DNA of 64,000 nucleotides from Phaeosaccion multiseriatum (GCA_965112735.1 OZ218952.1:2046001-2110000); one strand, 5' to 3'. Shown: positions 26,922 through 39,700, counted from the first letter of the stretch. Notes: a model not told the origin generated them from the sequence alone. A program made the numbers and translations.

Positions 26922-29286
26922 ACGCACACACACTCAACACACACACCTGCGGACGGGTGAGGCTGCTCACAGTGCTCGAAATGGCGCCAAACTTCGTGCT
27001 GCGGTGGGTGCGTGCGTGGGGATGGGATGGCAGCGGAAGGGCACGAGATGGTAGTGGATGGGGAGGGAGCGGTTAGAGCCACACGGTATAGAGTGGCGGG
27101 TCGGGGAGGGGGTGCCGTTCAGGGCAGGGCTGCTGACACAGAAGAGAGGGAGAGGCGTCCACATCTACCTACCCTCTTTTCTCATCTCCTCCTCCTCCTC
27201 CTCCTCCTCCTCCTCCTCCTCCTCCTCCTCCTCTGCCTCCTCCTCCTCCCCCTCCTCCTCCTCATCTCACTCACTCGTTTCGATACTGGCAGGCACCCTC
27301 CCCTTCCCCTTTTTCCAAACAAAGGAACGGGTGCCATCGTACCACGCCTCCCAACGACACATTGGCCTCTTGTCAAAGCCCCCTGACTGCCCCAAAAAAA
27401 CGTTTCGTCACGATGTATCCTAACACGTAAGTACTACTACGTAAGTACCTATCTGGGAAGGCCCTGTCCAAGTTGGCCATGTAGTCAACAAGGCAACCCA
27501 TGAAGGTGGCGGTGGGGTACAGTAACAGCACGGAGGGGTCCTCTGAAACGAGTTCGCGCCCGAGCACCTGGTGGTGGGGGAAGAGGGGGAGGATGATGAT
27601 GATGATGATGGGGAGGAGGAGTAGGAGGAGGTGGTGGTGGTGGAGGAGGAGTAGGAGGAGGAGGATAATGATGATGATGATGAAGAGGAGGAGGATAATG
27701 ATGATGATGATGAAGAGGAGGAGGAAAATGATGATGATGATGACGATGATGAGGATGAGGAGGTGGTGGTGGAGGAGGAGGATATGATGATGAGGAGGAG
27801 GAGGATGAGGATGATGATGATGATGATAATGATACGGTGATGATGATGAGAAGGAAAAGGAAGATGATGATGATGAGGATGAGGATGAGGGGATCCTCCG
27901 CTTCTGGGCTTGCCTCGCCAACCCTTTCTCTCCTTCCCATCGGTTGCCATCCCCCTCCATTCTTCCTTCCCTCTTCTCTCCTCGACAAAAAAAACCGCTC
28001 CCCACCCCCTTTCTGCTCCTTCCCCCCCCCCCGGTATGCAACGTGATTACGATATAATGCCTGGTCCTGCATTCCACCTGATATCATCTTTCTTCTAAAT
28101 CCATGCCTTATCCAATGCCTTACGCATCCCCTGCCATACGCCTACCATATGCCTCATCTACGTCTTCCTTACTCCTAATCTTACCTCGACCTAGCCCCTA
28201 ACACTCACGTACCTACTTACGTACCTGTCTCCTAATGTCATCAACGGAGTCGTCGAGCTCCGGCAGATCGAACCCGTCCGTGCCCACCGTGAAGGGCTTG
28301 ACAGTGACTCCGGGGAGCGAAGCGAAGGTCACGCTGAGGCCCGCTTGGTTCTCCACCTCCACGCCTTTCCCCCTCCTCATGCCCACCACGCCGGACCCCG
28401 TGCTGCCCATCACGTAGCGGAGACCAGGTAGCCTGTTGGTTGGGTGTGTTGTGGGTGTGTTGGGTGTATGTGTGTTTGCATGGTGTCACAGACGGCAGGA
28501 TGGTGGGTGGCATAGATACATACAGATGAGAGGGTGGGCGCGCACACACACACCCGAAGAGAGGCCAACCAATCCAACGTCAGGGCGGAGCTGGATCCGA
28601 TGGATCTGTATATAGTTAGTTCACTGCTTTGCAAAGTGTTGTGTTGGCAAAGCATCCCCACAGGACAGGGTCCACACGCCCGCATTCACACACCTTTCCC
28701 TGAGCTCCGTGACGACCTTGTTCAAGGACCCCTGGCTGCCGTAGATGGAGCTCACGTGCACAATGGCAAGGTCAATCTTGGGGCCCTCGCCCCCCAACCC
28801 AGCCTTGACAGCCTTCTTCGCCACTATCTCGATGGCCTCGCTGAGGTCGCCCGAGGTGGACAGGGCAGACACCCATATGTGTGGAGGGGCGAGGCCATCC
28901 GCTCCCAGAGCTGGTGTCGGAAGGGCTGATGTCGTCTCTGCCCCGTCTTCGTCCCCCTCTGCTGTAGAGGAAAGAGGTCGTCCTGGTCTGCTTGACCTCT
29001 CCATCCTCCAGGATGCAAACCCCTTCCTCAATGCGGAATGCCGCCGCGCTGGGCCTGTTGCCCATCCCCCTCGTCTTCCTTCGCCTGCTACTGCTGCTGC
29101 TGCTGCTGTTGTTGTTGTTGCTGGTGCTGCTACCCCTCCTCTATGGCAACTGGCGCTGCCTCTCCCAGCTCCGAGAGATAGCGTGAAGCCCTCCACGGTG
29201 CCATTGAGGAACGCAATCGCCGTCACCACAGTCGCTGCTGCTACTATAGTAGCGCGGCCTGGCCCCCTCCTACGTCGCTCCATCAT
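21532..29286 (-). CDS. Probable plastid-targeted FIST domain fused to a degenerate indole-3-glycerol-phosphate synthase-like barrel
   Basis: Exons in transcript order: 28694-29286, 28225-28432, 27449-27567, 26947-26998, 26643-26705, 26250-26366, 25945-26103, 25456-25557, 25066-25257, 24338-24755, 23835-23965, 23573-23677, 23130-23351, 22508-22609, 22069-22134, 21532-21798. All 15 introns are GT-AG and keep frame: 971 residues. Residues 1-35 form a hydrophobic leader ending VEG-FTLS, as in heterokont plastid bipartite signals. Residues about 110-345 match FIST_N ([20 protein letters not shown]). Residues about 350-630 match FIST_C ([12 protein letters not shown] at 569-580). Residues about 680-971 match Trp[23 protein letters not shown] (E753, K755), [30 protein letters not shown]. 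Against the family, the general-acid Lys (KDF) is S816, the LVEVH Glu is T865, the NNR Asn is S887 and the AESG Ser is G927. Synthase activity is therefore doubtful; a sensory or ligand-binding role is inferred. An upstream in-frame ATG at 29379 is the alternative start. Confidence 0.88.
22705..23130. repeat. Degenerate CCCTATACCC/CCATACCC array
   Basis: About 420 bp of TATACCC/CATACCC units filling minus-strand intron 22610-23129 (GGGTATAG on the transcript strand). It abuts the 5' splice site of this intron. Confidence 0.9.
25560..25803. repeat. (GGGTA)n pentanucleotide array
   Basis: About 240 bp of GGGTAGGGTAGG repeat in minus-strand intron 25558-25944, with GGGTG and GGATA variants. On the transcript strand it is a pyrimidine-rich TACCC array leading to the 3' splice site. 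Confidence 0.93.
27590..27895. repeat. GAT/GAG trinucleotide array
   Basis: Mixed GATGAT and GAGGAG repeats in minus-strand intron 27568-28224, pyrimidine-rich on the transcript strand. Not coding. Confidence 0.88.
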
Positions 29287-29477
29287 CCTCTCAGCAAGCA
29301 AGGGGGGAGGAGAAGGCGAGAAGAGGGAAGCAAAAAAGGATTGACCGCCGGCGTCGGAAAAGGTCCTGACACCTGACACTCCTAGATCAAGAAGGTCGAG
29401 CAGATCGATGAAAGCGCAGGCAATGGAGGCGCCTTAGCACCGCTAATTGATCTCCTTATCTCACGCTGTCCCGTACG
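29287..29477. promoter_or_regulatory. Short divergent intergenic region (candidate bidirectional promoter)
   Basis: Only 191 bp separate the minus-strand FIST-IGPS start codon from the plus-strand TBC gene start codon, so both promoters and 5' untranslated regions must overlap here (unless upstream non-coding exons exist). No TATA box is evident. The FIST side is GA-rich; the TBC side contains CTAATTGATCTCC. Confidence 0.55.
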
Positions 29478-30091
29478 ATGAGTGGAGACGAGCAGCCCTC
29501 GGTGGAGGAAGTGACGAAGACGCTCACAGCGTTGTTATTAGAGAACCCCGTCGATCTGGACAAGCTTCGGTATGTGTGTGTGTGATTTGTGCATCGCGCT
29601 TGATGCAAACTGTACGAACAAAAGACAGAGTTTCCCGAGTAGCAGGCGCTTGATGTGCCGCTGGAGAAGAGAAGAATCAAATCCCGCCTGCTTGAGAGGC
29701 CGTTGGTCATTTCCATAGGATGCAGAGCGGGAATATGGTAGCCCCCCCCTCACCCTACACGTTGAGTATGTATGCACAGCAGCATAGAAGTGAGCATATG
29801 AACTACTTGCTCAACAAGAGCGAACGCCTCTCCCTCCCTTTATTCCTTCCTTCCTTCTGTGATGTGTGTATGGACGTGGCAGGGCACTCTCCTGGCAGCG
29901 TGGGGGCTTTCAAACCCACGAGCTAAGGTGCAAGGCGTGGCCAAAGCTGCTTGGAGTAGACAGGCACGACCTCGAGGACCATAGGGGCTACCTTAAGCAA
30001 CAGAAGGACCATCCGCAGGTCAGTGAGGGAGCTCAGGGAGGTCAGGGCTGGCTGCTGTTGCCGCCCGCAGCAGACAGCGTAATGGAGAGAG

Positions 30092-30147
<56 letters not shown>

Positions 30148-33100
30148 CGGGCTTTGATCGGAGTGCGTTGGAAATTAAATCCACACAGCATTGTGCGGAG
30201 GGAGGGAGGGGCTGGGGTGGTGCTGTTTGTAACCAAACTATGTATAAACGGGTGGTGCTTTTCTTCCTTCCTTCCTTCCTTCCTTCCTTCCTTCCTTCCT
30301 TCCTTCCTTCCTTCCTTCCCTGCTTCGGCAATGCCGCGCGTACTCACAAGGAGCTCTCACAACACAATTCCATACAATAACAACACGTGCGTGTTAGAGA
30401 GAGAGGGGCCACCACACCTCTTTGCCCACCTCTTCTTACCCCCTTCCACCATCTCATCTCTCTTCCTTCTCTCCTCTCCCCTCTCCTCTCCCCTCTCCCC
30501 CAGACCGACCAAATCGGGCGAGACATTGACCGTGCTCTCACGCACTTCTCGCACACGCGGAGGTGGAAACGGCCGCACAGAGAAGCGCGTCGCTTGCATC
30601 TTGCCGCCGTCATTAAGTGCGTCGTGTGCAAGCATAAGGATAAGCTCTTCTATTATCAAGGTGAGGAGGGAGGGAGGCAGGCAGGGATGGAGGGACGGAC
30701 GGAGTGGGGGATTTAGAGAGGGAAGAGAGACAGAGAGGGAGGGATAGAGAGTTAGGGGGGGGGGCGAGAGTAGGGTTGGGAAGGGGCGGGTGGGAGCAAG
30801 GGCATGAGGGGGGGAGACGGATGAATCGGCACCGGCATATGTGAGCCCCCCCCCCCCCCTCCCACGCACACGCTCCACCCTTAAATATCACGCCATCGTC
30901 CGTATCGTATTCACCGTCCCACGTTCACGCGCGTGTCACTTCCTCTCTCCATTCCCGCTCTCTCTCTCTCTTTGCACCCTCACCCTCACCTCACGTCAGG
31001 CTACCACGATGTGATCAGCGTGCTCCTCCTCATCCTTCGAGAGGAGGGTCTGACCTTTGCCCTGGCAGAGAGGCTGAGCCTGACGTACCTGCGAGACAGC
31101 ATGCGCTCCGACTTCCACGCCTTGACGCTGGTGCTGCAGATCCTTCCCGTCATCATACACCACTTCGACAAGGATCTGAGTGTCTTCATCAAGCGGTCTT
31201 CGGTGAGAGGGGAGGAGGAGGAGGAGGAAGACGAGGTGGAAGGGAGGGAGGGAGGAAGATGAGGAGGACGAGGTGGGGGGGGGGGGGTTGTCTTTCATTC
31301 TTCGGTGGGAATTTTCCCGCGCTCCACACATTCTTTTGTGTGTGTGTGTTAACTCTCTTTCCTCTGCTACCCTCTTCCCTGTACTGTTCTCTGCTGTCCT
31401 CTGCCCTCCGCCCTCTGCACCATTCATTGCCTTACTCGCGGCGCAGGTGGAGCCTTTCTACGCGCTGCCGTGGGTCATCACGGTGAGAGAGTGAGATGGC
31501 AGTAGAGGACGCTCCGTTCCTTCCGTGCTTCCTTCCTTCCTTCCTTCCTTCCTTCCTTCCTTCCTTCGTTCGTTCGTTCGTTCCTTCCTTCCTTCCTTCC
31601 TCCTTCCTTCCTTCCTTCCTTCCTTCCTTCCTTCCTTCCTTCCCTCCTTCCCTCCTTCCCTCCTTCCTTCCTTCCTTCCTTCTTCCTTCCTTCCTTCCTT
31701 CCTTCCTTCCTTCCTTCCTTCGTTCTCACTGACGTACTAGCGGCTACCCACCGTCTCATCACCACCCTTACGTCTTAATGCATCCCTGTGCTCCTCGCCC
31801 CCCCCCCTCACGGCCTGCCTGCCTACCATTTACCTGCCTCCCTTCCACTGCCATCCTTCATCTGTAATTGAAGTGGTTCGCGCACGACCTCCCGGAGATG
31901 GACTGCGTGGCGCGTCTCTACGACGCCTTACTTGGCTCCCACCCCCTCACCTGCCTCTACCTCTCCGCGGCTCTCGTGCTCAGCAAGGTGTGTGCAGGCC
32001 AGGCAGGCAGGCAGGCAAGGAGGCAGGCACGCAGGCTCTCTCCGCGGACATCCCTAACGCCTTCACAGGCCTCCAGAAGGCCTTCATAGGCTCCCAATAG
32101 GCCTTCAGAGGCCACGTGGGCACACGGGAGAAATCAGGCAACTCATCTCCCCCTCCTCGTTTTCCCCATCCTCCCCTCCTCCCCCTCCTCCTCCTCCTCC
32201 TCCTCCTCCTGTATCACCACCTGCTGCACAAAGGGATCCGAGGTTATGCAGCAGGAGTGTGAGTTCTCAGCTGTCCACAACGCTTTGGCGCATTTGCCTG
32301 TCTCGGTTGATGGCAGTGGATGGGAGGGGCTGCTGCAGGACACGTGTGGATTGATGGATGCGTTCCCCCCGCATAAGTTGGTCAAGAAGCTCGATGGGCC
32401 CCTTAGGAGAGAGCTGGAGGTGAGGCGAAGGGAGAGTTGGGGGAGGGGAGGGGAGGGGAGGGGGAGAGGAGGGAGGGAGGGAGGGAGGGGGAGGGAAGGG
32501 CGGCGAGAGGAGGGAGGAGGAGGAGGAAGGTGAGGGGGAGAGGAGGGAGGGAGGCAGTGAAGGGATGAGGGCGTTTGTTGTCTGTTAAAGCTTACCGACA
32601 ACGGCACTGGGCCGGAAAGAAGCAAGTAGGTGGGGGTGATTTGGCGGAGCTGAGCGAGGGGCGCTCGAGTGATTGGTCGACAGACAGAGAGTGGTGCAGG
32701 AATGGAGAGGGTGCATCGTGTATAGGGCATACGACAGTTGCGAGGTGGTGGTGTCGCATGCCTGACCCCCACCGCCATCCGCTGCCATCCTCCTCCTTCT
32801 CCCCTGCCCTTCCTGCCCCCCTTCCTTCCCTGCCTCTCCCTCCCCTTCTTCTCTCTCCCTCCCTCTCCTCCTCTCAACAGGCGATGGAATGTGCCTACCT
32901 CGTGCACCCCCCCGCAGAGTGGTTTCAGGCGAGCGTCGCCCCGGATCACCAACTGCTGGGGGAGAAGCGCAGTCGGCAAGGCAAGCCGGCCACCAAACGC
33001 TCCAAGCGCACTCGGGCCCTCGACAAGGAAATGCAAGCAGCTGAAGCAGCCGCCCTTCACTACGGCAGGAACTATCAGCACCGGGCCTTGGGAGGTACGG

Positions 33101-33303
33101 CTCGTGCCTCGGCGCCGTGGATGACCGAGGATCAGAGCGGTTTCGGTAGCCTCTTCGGGGGTTTCGGTGGCAGTTTCGGTGGCGATTTCGGCGACGGTTT
33201 CAAAAGGAAAGCGTGGCTGCTGACCACGGCTGCGGGAGTGGCGGTCGCTGCCGTGTCTGTGGCGCTGAGCTTATCTGCCCTCCCAGGAGATGCGACGGTG
33301 TGA
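29478..33303 (+). CDS. TBC1D20-like Rab GTPase-activating protein
   Basis: TBC-domain GAP. Metazoan TBC1D20 acts on Rab1 at the ER/early secretory pathway. Exons: 29478-29569, 29883-30018, 30504-30660, 31000-31202, 31447-31482, 31874-31987, 32234-32419, 32881-33303. All phases agree: 448 residues. Visible features: ELRCKAWPKLLGVDRHDLEDHRGY at the TBC start, IGRDIDR with the arginine finger R86, YYQG-YHDV with the glutamine finger Q128, then WVITWFAHDLPEMDCVARLYDALLGSHPL typical of the TBC1D20 branch. A Gly/Phe-rich FGG linker (about 395-415) precedes a single C-terminal hydrophobic segment at about 420-442, consistent with a tail anchor in the ER, as in TBC1D20. The first exon is the least certain, since the acceptor at 29882 lies near alternatives. 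Rab specificity is not readable from sequence. Confidence 0.9.
30257..30320. repeat. (TTCC)n array in TBC intron 2
   Basis: About 60 bp of TTCC repeat in intron 30019-30503. A GAGA-rich segment (30084-30147) lies in the 5' part of the same intron. Confidence 0.9.
31525..31732. repeat. (TTCC)n array in TBC intron 5
   Basis: About 200 bp of TTCC with TTCG and CTCC variants in intron 31483-31873. Confidence 0.93.
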
Positions 33304-34870
33304 CGTGTGACGAGGAGGGAGGGGCGAGGGGGGATGGGCTCGCTTGTGAATCAGCAGCCAAGGGAGGGGAGGCGAGGGGGTAGGGAGGTTGGTTGCAGTT
33401 GGTTGCGTCCTTGCCAAGGTGTGCCTTGTGTGCCTGCCCTACCGCCCGTTACAGAAGAATCGAGAGAGAGAGAGGATCTGAGCTGACCCTACCGCCGCTC
33501 GGTCGGTCCCTTTAGCCGCCGGCAGCGGGGCGGACAGACGAACGGGAGACAATTCTTGGGAGTTTGGCCGCACTTTGATCAGAGAAGAGAAGAGAAGAGA
33601 AGAGAAGAGAAGAAGCGTGCGGGGGATGCTCTCCCTCCCTCTCTCTCTGATCAATGCCTGGCGTCATATCGGCATCATATCGGCATCATATCGGCATCAT
33701 ATGGGCGTCATGATGTGATGCTGTGTTCAGCGCGGGTCCCGACACCCGAGGCTCGGTGGCTCAGGGGCGCAACAGCAGCCGACGCGGCTGCCATCTGCTG
33801 CCATTGGGTCCGTCACAGCTCAGCAGGACGCGTAGCACCACAGCACAGTATGTGGGGAGTGTATGGGGTGAGGGGCCAACCAACCCCAGGGCGAGGCATG
33901 CATTGAAGACAGTCGTGGGGTGGCCTGCTGTCCAGAGCAGCAGCGCTCCCTTCCCCGCTCCACTCCTCCCTCCTTCCGCCTCTCCCTCCAGAGACACTGG
34001 ACAGTGTGGGAGGGTATGGGACGGGATGGAATGCATGGGATCGGGCAACGCATGGAGGGAGAGGGAGAGGCAGGCACGTGCCACCATCATCATCATGGCC
34101 CGAGCACTCACGCGCACACCCACACGTATGGTGCCCAGTGTACAAGCCTAGACTTGTGGTCTGTGATGATGTGGAGGTACTGTGGGGTATCGATCGCGGC
34201 TTTGATTTCTTGGGACGCGAGGAAAACAGGTTCCGCAACGGAATCATGGACACAACAGCTGCTCAGCTTGAGCAGCAGAGATGGAAGGAAAGACAAAGGC
34301 ATGCGAGATGGGGGGGAGAGGAGAGCGAGTCCTTGACAAGCTCCTTTGTTTGTATGGTCGTCAGCCAACTGATTGACTGATAGACTGATAGACAGGCGGG
34401 CACCTACCCACACGGACGGGCGGAGCAAGCATTCCGTGAGGACTGAGGAGGGGTGGAGCTACTGAACATCGAGCGAGGAGCGAGCAGTGAGGAGTGAGGA
34501 GGAGTAGAGTTATGAGGAGTACCGTAGGGCTCTGATGTTTGTCTCAGGGCCGCCCACTCTGCGCTGGCCCTGCCCTTCCGTCAGTCCATGACTTAATGAC
34601 TTACGCACAGTCACGTTCAGTTTCAGTTTACTGAGGGCTACACGCGACTTGGGCTCCTCAGGAAAGGGCCAAGTGGGCCGAGAAGAGACGGGGTTGAGGC
34701 TTTACCTCCTCTTTGTAAGAAAGTGGGCACACGATACGGAAGTGGTGGGTAAAGAAGAGAATTGGTGGATCTTTCGGTTTCATGTCTACAATACAGTAAG
34801 TCAGGGGGACACTCAGCGTTTCCCCCCTCAGTGATAAATCATATACATGTAGCTCAGCAGGAAAGCCACA
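33304..34870. other. Intergenic region with a possible missed upstream exon
   Basis: About 1.57 kb between the TBC and SAM/IQ genes. It contains (GAGAA)n at 33586-33612 and four GGCATCATATC units at 33665-33715. A coding-like stretch at about 34143-34310 reads KPRLVVCDDVEVLWGIDRGF and onward in one plus frame and could be a 5' exon of the next gene. No clear donor follows it, so it is left unassigned. Confidence 0.45.
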
Positions 34871-36369
34871 ATGAATGTGGAATCAAAGAGGCGGGCCAAG
34901 CTTGTCTTGGCCCTCTACATTAATGGCGTCACCTACGATTTTGGGAAGAAGTGCGAGTTCTGCGACGATGAGGTGATTCTGCCTCTCTCCCCCCTCTCCT
35001 CCTGCCCTTCCCTCCTCTCGGTTTCTCTCTCTTCCTTCTCTCCGTCTTTCTCTCCTCCTGTCTTCCTTCTCTCCGTCTCTCCCGTCGTTTTCTTCTTCTC
35101 TCCACCTTCTCTTCATCTCTCACACTCTCTCTCTTTCTCTCTCTTCCCTTCCTCTCCCTCTCTCTCCCTCTCTCTCCTTCGCTCTCTGTTTACATCCCTC
35201 CCTCTCTTCCGCATCCCTCCCCCTCTTCCGTCTCTCTGCTCTCCCTGCACCTCTCTCTGTCCCATCTCCCTCTCTCTCCTTTGCTCTCTCTCTCCCTCCC
35301 TGATTTTTGTACCCACCTTCTACCAAACTCCACAGGTGGCCACGCGGCACTGCCCCTCCGACCGCTGCGGCTTTGTGTGTGACACTTGCGATGGCTACCG
35401 CCATAACAACTCCCTCAATCCAGAGTACATGCTCCACGAGCGAGCAAAGGTTTCGAAATATGACATTCCCGGTGCAGGCTTTGCCATACAGGTCTGTCAC
35501 CTTACACACTTATGCAAAGGCGCCTGCTTGCGGGGTGCCGGGTGCGGGTGCAGAAAGAAAAGAGGAGGGGGCTCTGTTGGAAGAAGTCTTGATTCTTCAC
35601 CATAGCCTACTTGCTGCTTGTAGTGCTTGAAGGGAAGGAAGCGGGGAAAGAGCGGGGACTGAAATGGAAGAGGGGAAGAGAGGCAGGGCTTCCTCTAACT
35701 CACTCACTCACTCACTCACTCACTCACTCACTCACTCACTCACTCACTCACTCACTCACTCACCCACTCACTCACTCACTCACTCACTCACTCACTCACT
35801 CACTCACTCACTCACTCACTCACTCACTCACTCACTCACTCACTCACTCACTCACTCACTCACTCACTCACTCACTCACTCACTCACTCACTCACTCACT
35901 CACTCACTCACTCACTCACTCACTCACTCACTCACTCACTCACTCACTCACTCACTCACTCACTCACTCACTCACTCACTCACTCACTCACTCACTCACT
36001 CACTCACTCACTCACTCACTCACTCACTCACTCACTCACTCACTCACTCACTCACTCACTCACTCACTCTTTAATTTTCTTACTCACTTCTTAACTCATT
36101 GATTTATGCACTTACTCACTCAATCTCTTCTCTTCTGTTCCCCACCCATTTCGATCGTCGGCAGGGCTTCTTCCGCTTCCTCTTCCACCGCCGCCAGATG
36201 CGAGAAGAGTGCCGTAGACAGTACGCTCAGTTTTATAAGCATTCAGCCCGGAGACACTACTTCTGCTTCCTAAGGACAGGTACGTACGGGCAAGAACATG
36301 GGAGGTGAAGGAACGAGCGAATGAAGCCGTCTCTACTAGCCCGATCCCTAACACTGAATGAATGATGAC

Positions 36370-36403
<34 letters not shown>

Positions 36404-36447
36404 TGGTGATGATGATGATGATGATGATGTGGTGATGATGATGATGG

Positions 36448-36483
<36 letters not shown>

Positions 36484-36596
36484 CGATGATGATGGTGATG
36501 ATGATGATGATGATGATGATGATGTGGTGATGATGATGCTGATGATGCTGATGATGCTGATGATGATGATGATGGTGAAGATGATGATGATGATGG

Positions 36597-36642
<46 letters not shown>

Positions 36643-36707
36643 GATGATGATAATGATGATGATTATAATGATGATGATGATGATGATGATGGTGATGATG
36701 GTGATGG

Positions 36708-36764
<57 letters not shown>

Positions 36765-39700
36765 CGACGATGATGATGATGACAGGAGAGGTGACTTGGA
36801 TATGTCAAGAAACCTCCTAACGAACCCTAACCGCTCAAAATGAAATAAAACGAATGATGGTGATGACGGTGACAGGTGAGGTGACATGGCACAAGCCGCT
36901 CATCATGGGCACAGAGAACCTTGTGCCGCCCCTCACGCGAAACAAGGCAGCATTCAAGATGCAGCAGCTGCATCGCAACTGGAAGGCCAGAGAGGTAGCC
37001 AGGTGAGTGGTGGGTGGTGGTGGGTTGTGAAAGGTCAGAGTCAGAGTTTGAGTTAGGCTTAGGGTTAGGCGTACTTGCCCTTGCGTCTCGTGTGTTGGTG
37101 CTGGCATGTTGCTTGCATGTGTTCCCACTGATGTATCACAAACACCACACACACACACATACAGGGAGCGCATGCGGCAATACTACGACCGCATCTACGA
37201 CCCCGACGAGCAGCGCTTCTACTACCACTACAACGGGAAGAGCCCCCTCATTGTCTTCACAGATGACGACGGCGAGGAGCAGGGGAGGGCGCGCTGGGAC
37301 AATCCTTGCAAGTCCATCGGGAGGGAGTGGGTGTGGCGACCGTTACTCACGCGCGACATGGCGGCAGTGAGGATACAGGGCATGTGGAAGGCGAGGCAGG
37401 GGAGGGTCTTTATGCGCAGCTTGGCGAGAGAGGTACGATGGAAGTTGGTGTGCTGTGCTGTGATGTGGGTGGGTGGGTGGGGGGGGGGAGAGGAAGAGAT
37501 GGGAAGGCGGTGGGGAGAGGGGGAGAGACGGCTAAGAGGGGGAGATAGAGGGAGAGAAGGGAGCGGAGAGAGAAGAAGGCGAAGAAGAGAAGCCGAAACT
37601 TTTCTTGGTGTGAGCGTGTGTGCGTGTGCGGCCCCATCTAGTCCATCTTTGGAGCCAAGAGGTGCCCGTGTGGCACCCGCCCCGCGGCTCCTATACCACC
37701 AACTGCTGCTGCTACTACGTCTCTCCTATACCACCAACTGCTGCTGCTACTACGGTCTCTCCTATACCACCAACTGCTGCTGCTACTGCGGTCTCACCAC
37801 TCACCGTGCCCGTGTTGCTCTCCCCTGTGCCCGTCCATCCACTGCCATCCATCTCTGAGGGCAGATCTTCACCCGAGGTCACGAGCCACTGACAGGCCGA
37901 ATAGTCTTCACCAACAGCATCACAGGTGTGTGCATGTTTGTGTGTTCGTGCATATGAGTGTATTGTGTGTTGTGTGAAAGTTTGTGTCTGTTTGTTTGTC
38001 TGTGCGTGGATGTGTCTCTGTGTGTGTCTGTATGTGAATATGTGTGTGTTTATGTATGCATACACATGTGTGTGTGTGCTCACATCAGTACGGCTTGGGG
38101 TGCGTGGGCAAAAGGGATTCTCGCAGTCTCTTCCTTACCTCTCCCGCTCTCTCTCTCTTGCTTTGTCTCTAACACACACACTCTCTCTCTTCCCCTCTCT
38201 CTTCCCCTCTCTCTTCCCCTGTCTTCCTCTCCCTCCCTCCCTCCCTCCCTCCCTCCCTCCCTCCCTCCCTCCCTCCCTCCCTCCCTCCCTCCCTCCCTCC
38301 CTCCCTCCCTCCCTCCCTCCCTCCCTCCCTCCCTCCCTCCCTCTGCCCCCCTGCCCCCCCCCCCCCGGTCCCCGCCCTCCTTCCTCCAGGCCAATCCATT
38401 AAACACCAGCCCCTGACCCTCGGATCTGAGCGGTGGGACCCTGTTGACATCATGCAGTGGTCAGTAGCCGACGTACTGCTCTTCATTCGCCGCTGTGGCC
38501 TCAAGAAGCATGTTTTCGCCTTCAAGTTGATGAAGGTGAGAGGGACTGAAAGCGAGAGAGAGAGAGAGGGGGTCAAATATAGAGAGAGCGTAAGAAGAAG
38601 AAGAGGAGGAAGGCAAGGGAGAGAAGGATGGGAGGCTATTTGGAGTGGAAGCAAGGGCATCTCATCGAACTGATCAATACTCCTTCCCTTGCTTCCTTCC
38701 TTGCTTCCTTCCTCCCTTCCTTCCTTCCTTCCTTCCTTCCTTCCTTCCTTCCTTCCTTCCTTCCTTCCTTCCTTCCTTCCTTCCTTCCTTCCTTCCTTCC
38801 TTCCTTCCTTCCTTCCTTCTTTCCTTCCTTCCTTCCTTCCTTCCTTCCTTCCTTACCTCCTCCCTTCCTCCCTTCTTCCTTCCTTCCTTCCTCTCTGGTG
38901 CTTGTAGGTGGACGGACCGCTTTTGCTGACCTTCGATCCTGAGGACTTTGAGGCGCTGGGGGTGACCAACACCATCAGCATGAAGAAGGTCGGAGGGAGG
39001 GAGGTTGGGACGGAGAGGGAGAGACAGGGGGGGAGGGGCGGGGCGTATATGGGCAGCAGGCGCAAAAAGGGAAAGCTCAGGGCCCTCGCAACTCTCTCAC
39101 GCTCTCTGTCTTCTCTCTCTCTCCCGCTCTCTCGCTCTCTCTTTCTGTCTCTGTCTCGCTCTTCTCTCTCACGCTCTCTCTCTTCTCTCTCTCCCACACA
39201 CACACACGCACACACACAAACACACACGCACACACACAAACACACGCGTGCACGCACACACACACACACATAACCGCCCAACAGATTTTGCTCTGCATCG
39301 AGAAGCACGCTGGCTTCTCGGGCTACAACACCAACCCCAGAGACATCGTGCGGCGCTCAGCACTGCGCAAGTGGACCCGAGAGAGACTCATGGCAATCAT
39401 GCTACAGGTAAGGGGGGGGGGAGAGGGGGATGGCAGTGGATGGGGGGGGGGGGGGGATGGCAGTAGCAGGGTAGATGGAGCGAACTCTCCCGCTCTGCTT
39501 TCCCTGCCCTGCACTGCTCTAGACAATGGGTTCGTCTGCGCTACATCACGCAGTCATCATCTCAATCATCTCAACGCTCTCTTTCGCTCTCTGCTCTCTC
39601 CTATCTCTTCTCTCTTCTCTCTTTGCTCCCTCTCTCTCTGTGCCTCTCTCTTACCTCTCTCTCTCCCCCCTCTCTATCTCCCTCCCTCCCTCCCTCTCCC

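Noticed and set aside
21532-29286. Two separate genes, a FIST protein and an IGPS enzyme
   Set aside because: No stop, polyadenylation region or new start separates them. The junction between exons 24338-24755 and 23835-23965 is phase 1 on both sides and the frame continues throughout.
33755-33800. Possible tRNA gene (A-box-like TGGCTCAGGGG)
   Set aside because: No B box (GGTTCGANTCC) at a suitable distance and no cloverleaf could be drawn.
35611-36102. THSL-repeat protein
   Set aside because: Artefact of the (ACTC)n intronic microsatellite. No clear start or homology.
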